Assembly: GCA_964035575.1 (NCBI GenBank)
Contig: OZ037918.1
Location: 558,001 to 622,000 of the forward strand
Reading direction: 5' to 3'
Length of the DNA stretch: 64,000 nucleotides
Source of the DNA: Rhynchopus sp. YZ270_cl-10
Lineage: Eukaryota; Euglenozoa; Diplonemea; Diplonemida; Diplonemidae
The notes below the pieces were generated by a model. The model had not been told where the DNA came from and made no database searches. It was given only the letters and a program-made list of their open reading frames with translations. Position numbers and translations under genes: made by a program. Shown here piece by piece: positions 19,871 through 30,069 of the stretch (its first letter is position 1; every line of letters begins with the position of its first letter).

Positions 19871-22800
19871 ATGCACATGAAGGTGGCATGGATGTGTCTT
19901 GTCTTCGGGGCATGCCATGCCAGCACGCCGTGCGACACGCTGTACTCAGGTACACTCGGTATGATGCCGTTCAACGTTGACCAGTTGCTGTTCGATACGC
20001 TGTTCACATCTCTGTGTGGTGCGTACCAGGAGGCTCTGGTGACACACCCGCAGGTGAACTTCACCGTCACAGATGTGCACAGCATGGTCGGTGGAGACGA
20101 CCCGGTGGACCTGAGCAGTGGCATCTACAAGCTCTGGCTGCACGCACAGATGCTGCACTACAGTGAAACCGACATTGAGTTCATGTGGCTAGACGCACCC
20201 TGGATACGAAGCATCTCTGACTATCTCGAGCCCATCCCGCTGACCGATGCGCAGCGGGCAATGTTCCTCCCCAAGACCGTACAGACAAACGCCGACGGCG
20301 AGATGGTGACCATCCCAATCAAAGCGAACTACCGTATGAACGTCTACAGACACGACCTCTTCGTGAAGTACAACGAGACGTGGCCTACGTCGTGGGTGGA
20401 GTTCGAGCGCATCTGTGAGAAGATCACACTCGGCGAATGGGCGGAGGGGACACCGTTCTGGTGCCTCAGTTGGAATCTAGACACACGCGACACAAACATG
20501 TTTTCGTCCTACTTTTCGATGATGGCGAGCACGGATGGTGGGGGCGACGTGGTTCTGCCTGGTGGGATCCCTAACGTGAACACCCTGCAGGTGCGGAAGG
20601 CACTGACCACCATGAAGCGGTGGATCAACTCTGACATCATGTTCGCGTCTGTGGAGGCGAAGGTACGGTACGCTGCAGCTGGGCACAACCCTGATTTCTG
20701 GCAAGGCAACTCGCTTGTCTGGCAGACCTGGAGTGACCGGATGGCCGACCCCGAAACCGAACCCAGCAAACACGGCTCCCCAGCACACTGCGTCTTCAAG
20801 ATTGGAGGTGGCCTGGGCACAGAGCGTGCGATGGATGGGAGCTGGCACCTCGGTGTGAACAGAGCGATCCGGCACAAGGAAACAGGGCTGTCCTTCCTGA
20901 ATGAGCTGATCCCCCACCTCTACAACATCACACTGCACTACAAGAAGCTTGCCCCCTTGGTGCACGGCATCTGGGACAACCCACAGCGCAGGGACCAGTG
21001 GTGCCAACACGTTCCATCGTACTGCGAGGCATACGACAAATACCGTGAGTACCACACCTCGCTGTCGTACAGGCCTTCAAAGGGGTGTGGTGCGCTGTAC
21101 AACGAATGTGTGCAGTTGATTGCCCAGCACTTTATGACCGGGTTCGTGCACGGAACCACTCCTTTGGAACAGGCCATTGTAGACCTTGAAGCCGGGCTTG
21201 GGAAGCTGCTTGGGAAGTTGGAGGTGCAGGTGACAACAGCAGCGTCTGAGGAGGCGGAGAGCAGCAGAGCTGCCATGATCGCTGTCGCGTGTGTGGTTGG
21301 CGTGCTGCTGGTGCTCGTAGCTGTGTATGTGTGGTTCTCGCTGAAGAAGCTGCGCACGGTGGGCATCAAGGTCCCTGTTGCTGCGATGCTGGGGTTTGTC
21401 ACCGCAGTGTCGCTTACTGTGGTGACAGTGATTGTGCTAACAACATCGGACAGCTCTGCACGGGCGATCTCTGAGGACCTGGCGCTACGTGCCCGTGTCA
21501 CTGCACTTTCATTGGTACAGGTGGCAGTATCGGACTCTAGGGTTGCTGACCCTGACCTGAGTGCCCCGCACCGCACCCGCATCACTCTCTCGCTGCTGAT
21601 GCATTGGGTGTCGCAGCTCAAGCTTGACAAAGGAGCTCTGATCCTGATATTGCGCTACGATGAGAGAACACGGCTCGTGCAGGTCATGATGTCGACGGAC
21701 AACTCCGTGCAGAAGGAGCACGTCTTCCTATCCATCAACGCTGCAGCCAATGGGCTCAGGGTGAGCCCGCTGCTGAAGGCCTTCCTTGAGGTATTCGCGC
21801 CCACGCTGCTGATGCACGCAGAAGCTGACCCTGAACAGCAGATCACGGTCCATGCCGACAGGGGTTACTTTGTGAACGTCAAGACCGTGTCTGTCGTGGG
21901 GAAGTGGCATTGTGTGTACTTTGTGCCGGTATCGACTGTGATGGGCGAGGCCACCGACAGCTTGAACGCGGCACGTAACTACGGTATTATTGCTTCGCTA
22001 ATTGCCGTTCTTGTGGTGACTGTGTTTGCAACGCTGATCACACGTCCGCTGATAGACGTCTCGCACCACATGGAGAAGGCACGGATGATGGAGTTTGATC
22101 CGTCCTATGCACCAGGGTCGTTCCTGTCTGAGACACATGCTCTGCAGGAAGGCTTCCGCTCCATGGCAGAGCTGCTTGTGCAGTACAAGACGTTTCTCCC
22201 GCAGAACATTTTTTACTCGGATGAAGAGAAAGAGGTTGCGGAGCTGGCGAAGTCAGAGTCGAGCTCCTCGAAGAGCGACAGCACCCAACACACGACAAGC
22301 ACGTCTGCTTCGATAGCGTCGATCGCGTCGATAGTGACGTTGAGGCACAACATGCAGTCCACGATTGCCCCCATCGCAGACCTCACCACGCTCAAGGAAA
22401 TGAAGTGCAGCATCGTCCTCATCAGCATCGAGAACATGGCCGAGCTCGCTACGGGTGTCACGTTCACAGAGTTCTTCGAGTTTGTCGAGGAGAAGGTGGC
22501 ATTTATGCATGGTGCTCTGCACATCTTCAACACAGCCTCGCCTGGGCACCTGACTGCCTCTTTTGGACTGACGCGGACACGGGCACCAACCATCTGCTGC
22601 GAACAGGCTGTGGTCTTCGCGTTTGATTTGCTCAAAAGCGCACTGGTTGTGAATCAGAAGGTGCTCCTTGCTGTCACGGTCCACCAGGGGCGCATGCGGG
22701 TGGGGAACCTTGGGTCAATGAATATGCGCGGCTTCGGGGTGGTGGGGAAGGGTGCTGCAGAGGCGTTGTGCGCTGGGCAGTATGCGGGCGACCTGGTGCG

Positions 22801-23197
22801 TGCGACGCAGACGTCTGTCGTACTGTGCACGTCGGTTGCGCACGACATGATGACAACAAGGACGAAGTCGAGGCCTGTGTCGATCCTGCGCCTGCCCGAC
22901 AAGACGAAGTTCATTGTCACGCAGCTGCAGGAGCTGATGGCCTTGTCCGAGGAGGAGTGGATGTACGAGTTGGAAGAGTCCATGAGGCGGAAGGGCAAGG
23001 ACTGCGCCCTCTGCACCTGGATACAAACCCTCTACACAGGCCCGCCCGACGTGCATGCGCTCTACAAGGAAATCATGTCCACATCCTTCGACCCAAGCGA
23101 CACCGTCGGCAACGCAGTCGCAACACAGCTCAAGACACTCACCCGGGACGGCCACGACACAGAGTACTCCGCACAGAGGATATACACCTGGGGGTGA
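19871..23197 (+). CDS. Membrane receptor: MalE-like binding domain, HAMP, cyclase-like domain
   Basis: 1108 aa, single exon. The N-terminus MKVAWMCLVFGACHA fits a signal peptide. Residues about 20-400 resemble a type 1 extracellular solute-binding protein (MalE class), with the typical MNVYRHDLFVKYNETWPTSW. Hydrophobic segments at about 467-490, 501-525 and 704-724 predict three membrane spans, and the 526-703 loop may be a second sensor. A HAMP-like linker follows (ITRPLIDVSHHMEKARMM). A Ser/Thr-rich stretch separates it from a class III nucleotide cyclase-like fold (about 845-1005), recognisable by VHQGRMRVGNLGSMNMRGFG and GKGAAEAL. The first metal-binding position of active cyclases (normally F-x-D-I) reads ISIENMA, so catalysis is doubtful. 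By architecture it should sense a sugar-like or other small ligand outside the cell and signal inside. Receptor cyclases are abundant in euglenozoans, but with a different, LIVBP-like outer domain. Confidence 0.82.
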   Translation: MHMKVAWMCLVFGACHASTPCDTLYSGTLGMMPFNVDQLLFDTLFTSLCGAYQEALVTHPQVNFTVTDVHSMVGGDDPVDLSSGIYKLWLHAQMLHYSETDIEFMWLDAPWIRSISDYLEPIPLTDAQRAMFLPKTVQTNADGEMVTIPIKANYRMNVYRHDLFVKYNETWPTSWVEFERICEKITLGEWAEGTPFWCLSWNLDTRDTNMFSSYFSMMASTDGGGDVVLPGGIPNVNTLQVRKALTTMKRWINSDIMFASVEAKVRYAAAGHNPDFWQGNSLVWQTWSDRMADPETEPSKHGSPAHCVFKIGGGLGTERAMDGSWHLGVNRAIRHKETGLSFLNELIPHLYNITLHYKKLAPLVHGIWDNPQRRDQWCQHVPSYCEAYDKYREYHTSLSYRPSKGCGALYNECVQLIAQHFMTGFVHGTTPLEQAIVDLEAGLGKLLGKLEVQVTTAASEEAESSRAAMIAVACVVGVLLVLVAVYVWFSLKKLRTVGIKVPVAAMLGFVTAVSLTVVTVIVLTTSDSSARAISEDLALRARVTALSLVQVAVSDSRVADPDLSAPHRTRITLSLLMHWVSQLKLDKGALILILRYDERTRLVQVMMSTDNSVQKEHVFLSINAAANGLRVSPLLKAFLEVFAPTLLMHAEADPEQQITVHADRGYFVNVKTVSVVGKWHCVYFVPVSTVMGEATDSLNAARNYGIIASLIAVLVVTVFATLITRPLIDVSHHMEKARMMEFDPSYAPGSFLSETHALQEGFRSMAELLVQYKTFLPQNIFYSDEEKEVAELAKSESSSSKSDSTQHTTSTSASIASIASIVTLRHNMQSTIAPIADLTTLKEMKCSIVLISIENMAELATGVTFTEFFEFVEEKVAFMHGALHIFNTASPGHLTASFGLTRTRAPTICCEQAVVFAFDLLKSALVVNQKVLLAVTVHQGRMRVGNLGSMNMRGFGVVGKGAAEALCAGQYAGDLVRATQTSVVLCTSVAHDMMTTRTKSRPVSILRLPDKTKFIVTQLQELMALSEEEWMYELEESMRRKGKDCALCTWIQTLYTGPPDVHALYKEIMSTSFDPSDTVGNAVATQLKTLTRDGHDTEYSAQRIYTWG

Positions 23198-23228
23198 AGG
23201 GGTGTCCAGACCGGGATTATTTTTGACT

Positions 23229-23320
23229 GCATGGTTGGGGTTCGTCGTTACACCGGTCATGTACCCAAGGTGCACTATTCACGAGGAGGTGGAGGGCTTT
23301 TGTATTTCAAGTCAAGTTTT
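23229..23320 (+). repeat. Family G repeat, copy 1
   Basis: GCATGGTTGGGGTTCG, CCGGTCATGTACCCAAGG, TGCACTATTCACGAGGAGG and GGCTTTTGTATTTCAAGTC, followed by T-rich sequence. Long form, matching the copy at 47273. Confidence 0.75.
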
Positions 23321-23456
23321 TTTTCTCTTTTTTCAAATATGCTCTGTAGAAGTATTCGCACGTCGAACATCCCTCCTTTAGCTCCCTCTTTTCTTGGCGC
23401 CTTATCTTTACAGAATCGCGCTTTAAACTCCCCATCCCATAAGAAGGGGGTCTAGA

Positions 23457-23506
23457 GAGAAGACTGTCTATATGGCAGCAACACTAGTCCAACAACTTAT
23501 CAAAAG
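23457..23506 (+). repeat. A/B-like tailed repeat, short variant
   Basis: AGAAGACTGTCTATATGGCA, then GCAACACTAGTCCAACAACT and TATCAAAA. Nearly the same core as the variant at 46504. Confidence 0.65.
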
Positions 23507-24210
23507 ATTGTTTAAAAATAACTGCTGACTCATTCTTCACACCCCAGAAAAATGTTGGGCCGTAAAAGTTCTGGAATTTGTGGGATATTTTTTTGATAAA
23601 ACAACTTGTTGTCAATTCTAAAGATTGGAGGCAGCGCTGCAGGGCAAACAAAACGGATTGAAAAAAGACAGAAGCTCGCTTGTTTCTTTTTGAGTACTCA
23701 ATTAACCACAACAACCGTACTTCAGATTAACACAATTTTTTCACCTTTTTGTTTTCCCGGCTTTGAGCGCACAAACAAAAGACCCGATCTTTTTTTTTTG
23801 AAAAATGTTTACGGTTCATATATTTTACGTTTACGGTAAAATGAAACGGATTTCGTGCAACTGAACACAGTTATAATTTGTCAAAAAAAAAGTACCGTTG
23901 TTTCCGTGACATCACATTAAAAAGGACCATTGTTATCACATTAATGTGCACAAGAGAAAACAGCACAGTTCGTCAATATTATTTTCTTCTTCTTTCTTGA
24001 ACGCCCTTTTTGTACTTTCTCTTTGGTTTTGAAAGTATACGCAACTAATTCTTCTTCTTCTTCTTCTTCTTCTTTTCCCCTTTCCCCTTTTTGTTATGCA
24101 ATCACCCTACTCACTACATACATATGCTCACTTGCTCTACACACCAACCCACACCCTAGACCCCCCACCTTTTCCCTCCCACTAATAGTCACCCCCTACC
24201 CCCTACACGA

Positions 24211-24300
24211 GGATGAAGTAAATGACTTGAGTTGTGGTTTCACCATTGGCTTACAACAGTGAAACCACAAATTAAACCACAAGTCAATGTACTTCACCGT
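24211..24300. mobile_element. MITE-like foldback, copy 1
   Basis: The left arm GATGAAGTAAATGACTTGAG..TGTGGTTTCAC pairs with the right arm GTGAAACCACA..AAGTCAATGTACTTCACC. No clear target duplication. A relative starts at 37318 with nearly the same first 30 bp. Confidence 0.65.
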
Positions 24301-24370
24301 CGTGTACCTCTTTTCAAACAATTTCAACGTTCACCGCAGAGAAATATATTGCTTCCAACTCTTTTTTTTT

Positions 24371-24450
24371 GTTGGCCGCAGGGTACTTGTGCTTTCATCC
24401 GGATGGCTGGCATCGTACGTGGGTCAGTCGGAGGTGCCTGCATCAATAAC
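24371..24450 (+). repeat. Family D dispersed repeat, copy 3
   Basis: GTTGGCCGCAGGGTAC, TGTGCTTTCATCCGGATGG, CTGGCATCGTACGTGGGTC and GGAGGTGCCTGCATCAATAA, then a T-run. Confidence 0.85.
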
Positions 24451-24877
24451 TTCACTTTTTTTTTTTTTTTTTTTTACTGGTTTTCTTCCTTGCTTTCGTA
24501 TTTTTTGTTTTCTTTATCTATGTGGATCCCCCCCAGTGAACCGTTAGGGACCCCGCTCTGCCGTGGCAGTCGTGGTTAGCGTTGTCATGTTTGTCTGTAG
24601 CACACAAGTAAGAAGAGAGACTCTAGGTCTCATTGGCGTCTGTTTCTCAAAAGTTTGGTTGTTGTTCTACTCTTGTGGGTTGCCGTTAAACGGAAGCGCC
24701 TCCCCATTTACCACGTAAATCGGGGGGAACATACAGGCTGCACAGATCTCCCCCCACTATGTGGCAGTCGAGCCTTGTTACGTGGCTCCCTGGCCTGACT
24801 GCGAACTCCGCGCAACCTCACACGAGGTTAACCACGGAGTCAAAAGGAAAAAAAAAATATGATAAAAAAAAAAAAAT

Positions 24878-24925
24878 TTATAAAGTGCACCCAAGCCCCG
24901 GGGCCTGGGCACTTTATAAATTAAA
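24878..24925. repeat. Palindrome
   Basis: TTTATAAAGTGC.. and ..GCACTTTATAAA around a GCCCCGGGGC centre, inside A- and T-rich runs. Confidence 0.6.
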
Positions 24926-25096
24926 AGGAAAATCATTTTTTTTTTTTTTTTTTTCTCATTTTTATTACAAAGCGAGTTCAAAGGAGGAAATAATTTTTTC
25001 CGATACCGGTCGCCAACCACCCACCCCTCTTCCAACAGGGTAATTCAGCAATCCACAAACCTTTTTTCCTTTTTACCTATCACAGAGTTGCTATTT

Positions 25097-25335
25097 CCCT
25101 ACCCCCTACCCCCTACCCCCTACCCCCTACCCCCTACCCCCTACCCCCTACCCCCTACCCCCTACCCCCTACCCCCTACCCCCTACCCCCTACCCCCTAC
25201 CCCCTACCCCCTACCCCCTACCCCCTACCCCCTACCCCCTACCCCCTACCCCCTACCCCCTACCCCCTACCCCCTACCCCCTACCCCCTACCCCCTACCC
25301 CCTACCCCCTACCCCCTACCCCCTACCCCCTACCC
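25097..25335 (+). repeat. Heptanucleotide array (CCCCCTA)n
   Basis: About 34 uninterrupted copies of TACCCCC. The minus strand is (TAGGGGG)n, a telomere-like and G-quadruplex-prone pattern. It ends 117 bp before the LRR-calpain start codon. Two further copies are near 24191-24205. Confidence 0.97.
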
Positions 25336-25451
25336 GCCCTCTCTCTGCCAATCTTTCACATCTTTTTCAGTGTTTTTACCCTTTTTCTCTCCCTAATTTC
25401 CTTAACACTCTAGTATTAAGGTTTTTAAGGCACCACACACCCTCTATTTCA

Positions 25452-28442
25452 ATGCATCGATCTGCGGGCAACACAGAGGTTCAAACACCACAACCACAGG
25501 ACGTGACTACGTTGTACCTTAGCAGCTGTAAGGACTTCAGCTGCAAACCAAATGCAACGTTCCTGGAGAGCATTGCTGGGAAGAGCACGCATGATGTTAC
25601 AGAAATGAATCTGGGGGGAAATTTCTTTGGCGTAAAGGGGCTCCTCCCTTTGATCATGGTGTTGAAGAGCTGTATACGGCTGGGGAAGTTATCATTGTGT
25701 GGGTTAAGGTTGGACAATGGGTCGTTCATGAGATTGTGCAATGCGATGAATAAGGGGGCATTAGTAGTAGTGGATATATCGAAGAATGAAGGGTTAAGCT
25801 GTGATGATGAATTATGCGATTTTGTACGGGCCGCGAGAGGGCTACAGAGACTGGATCTAGAGGGTACTGGGTTTTCTGCGGCAACGCAGAACATTGTTGC
25901 GCATCTTCTTTCTGAAAGGAATGAGCGGGCTGCGCTCACTACCACAGCCTTCTACCGTACTGCCGCTCAAGATGCCCCAATGTTTTACACCCCATCCCGC
26001 CCCGAAACCATCACCACCACCTCCCACCTCCTCGAACCCCACCGAGACCCGCTGATAACCCAAAACAGCTCCGCACAGCTTCTTTCCCTTTCCTCGACAT
26101 ACTGCAAATCCTCTGGGTTCTTTTTTAAACAAGACCCTGCAATAGGTGTGGTAGCGCAATGTCTTCGTACAGGGTTGATATTTTGTCAGTATGATACAAC
26201 TGATGGTGCAAAATTATATAGGAGGGCATCTAACTCTGTTAAGGACATGATTGAGGATGCAGCACGGCAACGACTTATTGAGAAGGGAGAGTCGAGAGGG
26301 GGGTCTGCAGGAGCACCCCCTCGAAACAGCTCTGCAGCAAGCTCCAGAAGCACCGCGACCACCGCTCTGTCTGTTTCCTCTGCGGATACCCGATTGTGTG
26401 TCTATCCAGACCTCTTTAACAAGCCTTCTACACGCTTTCTCGAAAACCCTTCCCACACCGAGGATCTAAACCACATTGTATTTAACTCTGATTTAGGCCC
26501 ACTCCGTTCACAGCACCTTTACCAAATAGTAGAATCACTCTCAGAAGAGAGATTGATCGGGTTATTCGCAACACAGAATAGGGTATGTGGTGTATACTCT
26601 ATAGCGTTATGGTGGAAGGGGGTTCGGGCCTATGAATTATTAGATGAATTTTGCGAGGTAGATCCAGAGAGGTTAGCGCACGGCTTTGGGGAGGTGGAGT
26701 TAAGCGCGCAACACAGCATGTGGGCGGTGCTGTTTGGTAGGTTGGCTTCAAAGGTAATGTCACGGTCTTTGCATTCTCGAGGCAATCCTTGTCATATTCA
26801 TGCACTTCTCTGCGGTGGGGTAAGCTTTCAAATTGCTCTAGAAGGGAGCTCCTCCGCAGACAGTAAAGACACCCCCTTATGGGATCTATTCCGTAGGGTT
26901 TCTGGAAATGTTGCGTCGTTTTGCATGCTGGCACGACCTAGGGAGGCAGTATGTGATTTGTATGCATTGCACCCAACGCATTTATATTCGGTCATCAAAA
27001 CGGAAGAGCTTCGCACCGAAAAGCTGGTAGTTTTAGATAACGTTTTTGCGCAGGGTCTTCCATTGGAGAGGAAAGAGGTGAACCCGATCTATGAAAAGCT
27101 TCTTGGGGCAGGGTTGCTTGCGAGGGGGTGTGTTATGATGCCGTTTGCGGAGTTTTGCGATGCGTTTGATCATTGCACGATTTCTCTTGAACCTCACGAA
27201 AACAACATCAATGTAGAAGGCGAATGGACAGCCAACCGCGAATCCGAACCATTATGGAAGATTACCCTCCCCTCTGCCGGCATGGTGACCATCCTGCTTC
27301 GCATCCTCCCTGAGGACACATCCTCATCCACATCCACACCTCAACCAATCTCTTTATCATTCTACTCCGAAGCCCATCCTGGATACCCTCCACCACTTCA
27401 CGATAAATACGCGCTTATCTCAGAGTCTTCTGTCACAGAGACGTTGGTTCTCCCGTATTGCACCGCATTGAGAGCTGGGGTGTGTTATGTGGAGCCTAGG
27501 TTGCATGCTGAGAAGGGAAAATTTCTGATGAACATATCAGCAAAGGGAGGTGTCGAGGTGGAGAGGGTAGCAGCGCATAGAGGATGGTACAAGCAAAAGG
27601 TGCGTACAGCGGCGGCAGCGACGTCGGAACAGCAGTATTGTAAAGGAGGGGAATCGCAGATTCGTCTTGATATAAAATCAGACCGTACGAAGCTCCCAGG
27701 AGAACCTGTTCAGGTTGTTCTCCAAAGCATTCCTTCGAATTCTGTTCGCGCAACTCTTCATAACGTTCTTTGTATCGGTCCGCACCGTATACTAGAGTTT
27801 TTACCTGAATCGCAGGTTCTCTCCCGATTCTCATCTGGGACCAATCAGCCTCATTCTGTTACCTTAATTTTACCTCCTGGGTCGTATAATTTGGTGACGT
27901 TCTGTGAGGCAGGTCAATCTGTTGATATTGATGTCAACGTTTATAGTACTAGTGAGGTGGTGGCGGAGGTGTTCACGAGGTTGGCAAGGATGGTGGTGGG
28001 GGTGAGGTTTAAGCGTCCTGGGGCGGGGGATGTGTTGAAAGGGAACCCCATGGTGCGGGTGCAGGTGGGGAAGGGGTGTGGGAGGGTGTTGCTGCATGTG
28101 GCATCGTGTTTGTCGTCGTTGCTGTCGTTGGACGTGTTGCATTATGCGCAGGTAAAGGGTGTGCTAGAGGGTGGTGGTGGTGGTGGTGGTGGTGGTGATG
28201 TGCAGTACGCACCGTGCAGCACCCTCGCAGACACCAGCCTCCTCCAGGCAGTGCAGTCCAGCACCACAACCCCAATGGAGGCCGGCCTCCTCTACCAACC
28301 CCTCCCGCATGTAAAAGCCTCGCGTGACTTTGTTGTGGTCGTCAGGCATTACCCCCCTGGTGTGTCCAAACCCTGCGAGGTCACCGTCCTCCAAGAAGGC
28401 CCGAATGCGGAACCCGCAGTGGTGACAGTTCTTGAAGGGTGA
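25452..28442 (+). CDS. LRR and calpain-like protein lacking the catalytic Cys
   Basis: 996 aa, single exon. Residues about 15-155 are leucine-rich repeats (TEMNLGGNFFGVKGLLPLI, LGKLSLCGLRLDN, LQRLDLEGTGFS). A disordered linker contains a Ser-rich stretch. Residues about 335-560 fit a calpain (C2) core: LGPLRSQHLYQIVESLSEE replaces the usual LGDCW..LSAL, so the catalytic Cys is lost; SMWAVLFGRLASKV matches the substrate-cleft helix; THLYSV (His 510) and LDNVF (Asn 530) keep His and Asn. After residue 600 one or two C2-like/calpain-III-like sandwiches follow (EGEWTANRESEPLWKITLP), then a Gly9 run from (GGT)n at about 28172. Catalytically dead calpain-like proteins are numerous in kinetoplastids, where several act at the membrane skeleton. 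Its role here is inferred to be structural or adaptor. Confidence 0.75.
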   Translation: MHRSAGNTEVQTPQPQDVTTLYLSSCKDFSCKPNATFLESIAGKSTHDVTEMNLGGNFFGVKGLLPLIMVLKSCIRLGKLSLCGLRLDNGSFMRLCNAMNKGALVVVDISKNEGLSCDDELCDFVRAARGLQRLDLEGTGFSAATQNIVAHLLSERNERAALTTTAFYRTAAQDAPMFYTPSRPETITTTSHLLEPHRDPLITQNSSAQLLSLSSTYCKSSGFFFKQDPAIGVVAQCLRTGLIFCQYDTTDGAKLYRRASNSVKDMIEDAARQRLIEKGESRGGSAGAPPRNSSAASSRSTATTALSVSSADTRLCVYPDLFNKPSTRFLENPSHTEDLNHIVFNSDLGPLRSQHLYQIVESLSEERLIGLFATQNRVCGVYSIALWWKGVRAYELLDEFCEVDPERLAHGFGEVELSAQHSMWAVLFGRLASKVMSRSLHSRGNPCHIHALLCGGVSFQIALEGSSSADSKDTPLWDLFRRVSGNVASFCMLARPREAVCDLYALHPTHLYSVIKTEELRTEKLVVLDNVFAQGLPLERKEVNPIYEKLLGAGLLARGCVMMPFAEFCDAFDHCTISLEPHENNINVEGEWTANRESEPLWKITLPSAGMVTILLRILPEDTSSSTSTPQPISLSFYSEAHPGYPPPLHDKYALISESSVTETLVLPYCTALRAGVCYVEPRLHAEKGKFLMNISAKGGVEVERVAAHRGWYKQKVRTAAAATSEQQYCKGGESQIRLDIKSDRTKLPGEPVQVVLQSIPSNSVRATLHNVLCIGPHRILEFLPESQVLSRFSSGTNQPHSVTLILPPGSYNLVTFCEAGQSVDIDVNVYSTSEVVAEVFTRLARMVVGVRFKRPGAGDVLKGNPMVRVQVGKGCGRVLLHVASCLSSLLSLDVLHYAQVKGVLEGGGGGGGGGDVQYAPCSTLADTSLLQAVQSSTTTPMEAGLLYQPLPHVKASRDFVVVVRHYPPGVSKPCEVTVLQEGPNAEPAVVTVLEG

Positions 28443-28648
28443 GGGAGGGAAAGGGATCTTTTTTTTCTCATTCCATTTTTCTTTACAGAAAAAGGTTTTT
28501 TGAAGCATTGTTGCGTTAGAATAAGTGATTTTTGTTGTTCTAAGAAAAAAGATCCAACATTTCTCCCCCCCACTTGTGACCGCTCGCCACACCCTTCAAC
28601 ATCACATTCTCTAAATCTAGAACCCCTCACTCTACACATGCATACAAC
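28443..28648. other. Short intergenic region
   Basis: 206 bp, T-rich at first and then pyrimidine-rich before the next ATG. Nothing else is seen. Confidence 0.5.
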
Positions 28649-29743
28649 ATGAAGCGACACAAGGTGACGCGCAGGAAGACCTCTGTTGGGTCTGCGGAGG
28701 TGTGGCGTCACTTGGGCACTGCAAGCCACAGCAACATGGACGCGGACGTGGAGGCACACGACGTGCACGGGTTCTGCCAGGACTCTGACCGGATGTCTGT
28801 CGACACTACGCTGTCCTTCTGCATCAAGCAACGCGAAGGCAACGAAACCCTTTTGCGCGAGACTGAGACGTACCTACACACACCGCCACGTGCACAACGC
28901 GCACCGCAGACAGCTGCACGCACAGAGACCCGTAGGGACTGCCACTTCTCCTTCAGCTCTGCAGACCTCACTGCGTCCCTGCACTCTGAGACGGACGACG
29001 AGACGCTCTTTACACAGCCACCACAACGCAGCAAGAAAACCTGCCCACACAACATACGCCCAAAGGTGCAGCCCACACCACCATCCACACCACCGAAGGA
29101 GCCTGTCGAGCTCCACGTCGCCACCGATCCACAGATAGCACCCAGCCTCGCTGTAGGTACTGCCAGCAGCCCCCCTCGGGCACGCGCCGCCGTCCGAGGT
29201 GTGGCAGTCCTCCCACAGGGAATAGAGGTGTCGCCCATCCAAGCCGCACCCATGACGCCAGAGAAAACGGAGGTGCCGTTCCGGGAGCCTCTGGAGCTTG
29301 TTGCACCTCCGGTTCCTGTGTTGGGGAAGACACGGCAGAGGGGGCGGGGTGGTGGTGGGGTGCAGCTTCGTCCACGCATGCATATGGCAGCTGCGCCACT
29401 TACATCAGGTGGGTCCTCGATGCTGGCGAGCGATGAGTGCTCGACGTTGGATATGGCACGACGTGTGGAGGAGTTGGAGGGGAAGGTGCGGGTGTTAGCT
29501 GCTGGGGGCAGTGGTGGTGGTGGTAGTGTACAGGCAACCGCAGCCAATGTGATGCCGACCATGTTGCCCGAGACATCCGTCAGCGTGTCTACACGTAGAG
29601 AGGTCTCCGTACAGGACGCACCCCACACAGATGCACAAGTCCTCCAACGCATCTACACCCTAATGCAAGCCCTAGATGACAAGCTTTCGTCTCAAGAAAG
29701 AGCCATCCAAAGCCTGCAGCTGCAGCGCAGGCAGAATATTTGA
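28649..29743 (+). CDS. Unrecognised, mostly disordered 364-aa protein
   Basis: GC-rich and clearly different in base use from the flanking AT-rich spacers, which supports coding. The protein is basic at the start (MKRHKVTRRKTS), then rich in Pro, Thr, Ser and Ala without a recognised domain. Two short coiled-coil segments are near the end: LDMARRVEELEGKVRVL and LQRIYTLMQALDDKLSS. A Gly-Ser run separates them. It lies only 206 bp after the LRR-calpain gene on the same strand. No function is proposed. Confidence 0.7.
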   Translation: MKRHKVTRRKTSVGSAEVWRHLGTASHSNMDADVEAHDVHGFCQDSDRMSVDTTLSFCIKQREGNETLLRETETYLHTPPRAQRAPQTAARTETRRDCHFSFSSADLTASLHSETDDETLFTQPPQRSKKTCPHNIRPKVQPTPPSTPPKEPVELHVATDPQIAPSLAVGTASSPPRARAAVRGVAVLPQGIEVSPIQAAPMTPEKTEVPFREPLELVAPPVPVLGKTRQRGRGGGGVQLRPRMHMAAAPLTSGGSSMLASDECSTLDMARRVEELEGKVRVLAAGGSGGGGSVQATAANVMPTMLPETSVSVSTRREVSVQDAPHTDAQVLQRIYTLMQALDDKLSSQERAIQSLQLQRRQNI

Positions 29744-30069
29744 AAACATAATAGCAATAATCCGAAACGTCTCATCGTCTGCAGTTCCGTCCTAGTCGTC
29801 TCCTCTGCCACTTCAGGGAGGTGACGTACACCGCCTTTTTCAAACGCTGTCGTTGGACACAGAGCCCTATCCGAGAACCCACCCAACCTCTTGTGTGATT
29901 GTTGCAACAGCAGCACCCTTTCTTCGATTAACTTATTGACAAAAGTGGTGGTTGTGTCCAATCTTTCAAATATCGAGCTTCCGACGTCTCGCAGGAAAGG
30001 AACTACCGTTTTCAGCGTTTTTCAGCACTACTAGTCACTTTTTCCTGTGTTTTTTTATTTTATTCCACA

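Larger units (their letters stand above)
23198..25451. other. Gene-free spacer with G, D, foldback and heptamer repeats
   Basis: No gene is seen. It contains copies of repeat families G and D, a B-like fragment (23457-23506), a foldback (24211-24300), a 47-bp palindrome (24878-24925) and the CCCCCTA array. Confidence 0.55.

Noticed and set aside
25088-25396. Pro/Tyr-rich frame PLPPTPY
   Set aside because: Translation of the CCCCCTA array. The three-unit period gives the seven-residue repeat.
29692-29961. 89-aa minus-strand frame with helical look
   Set aside because: It overlaps the end of the disordered protein gene, has no family signal, and every other gene lies on the + strand.
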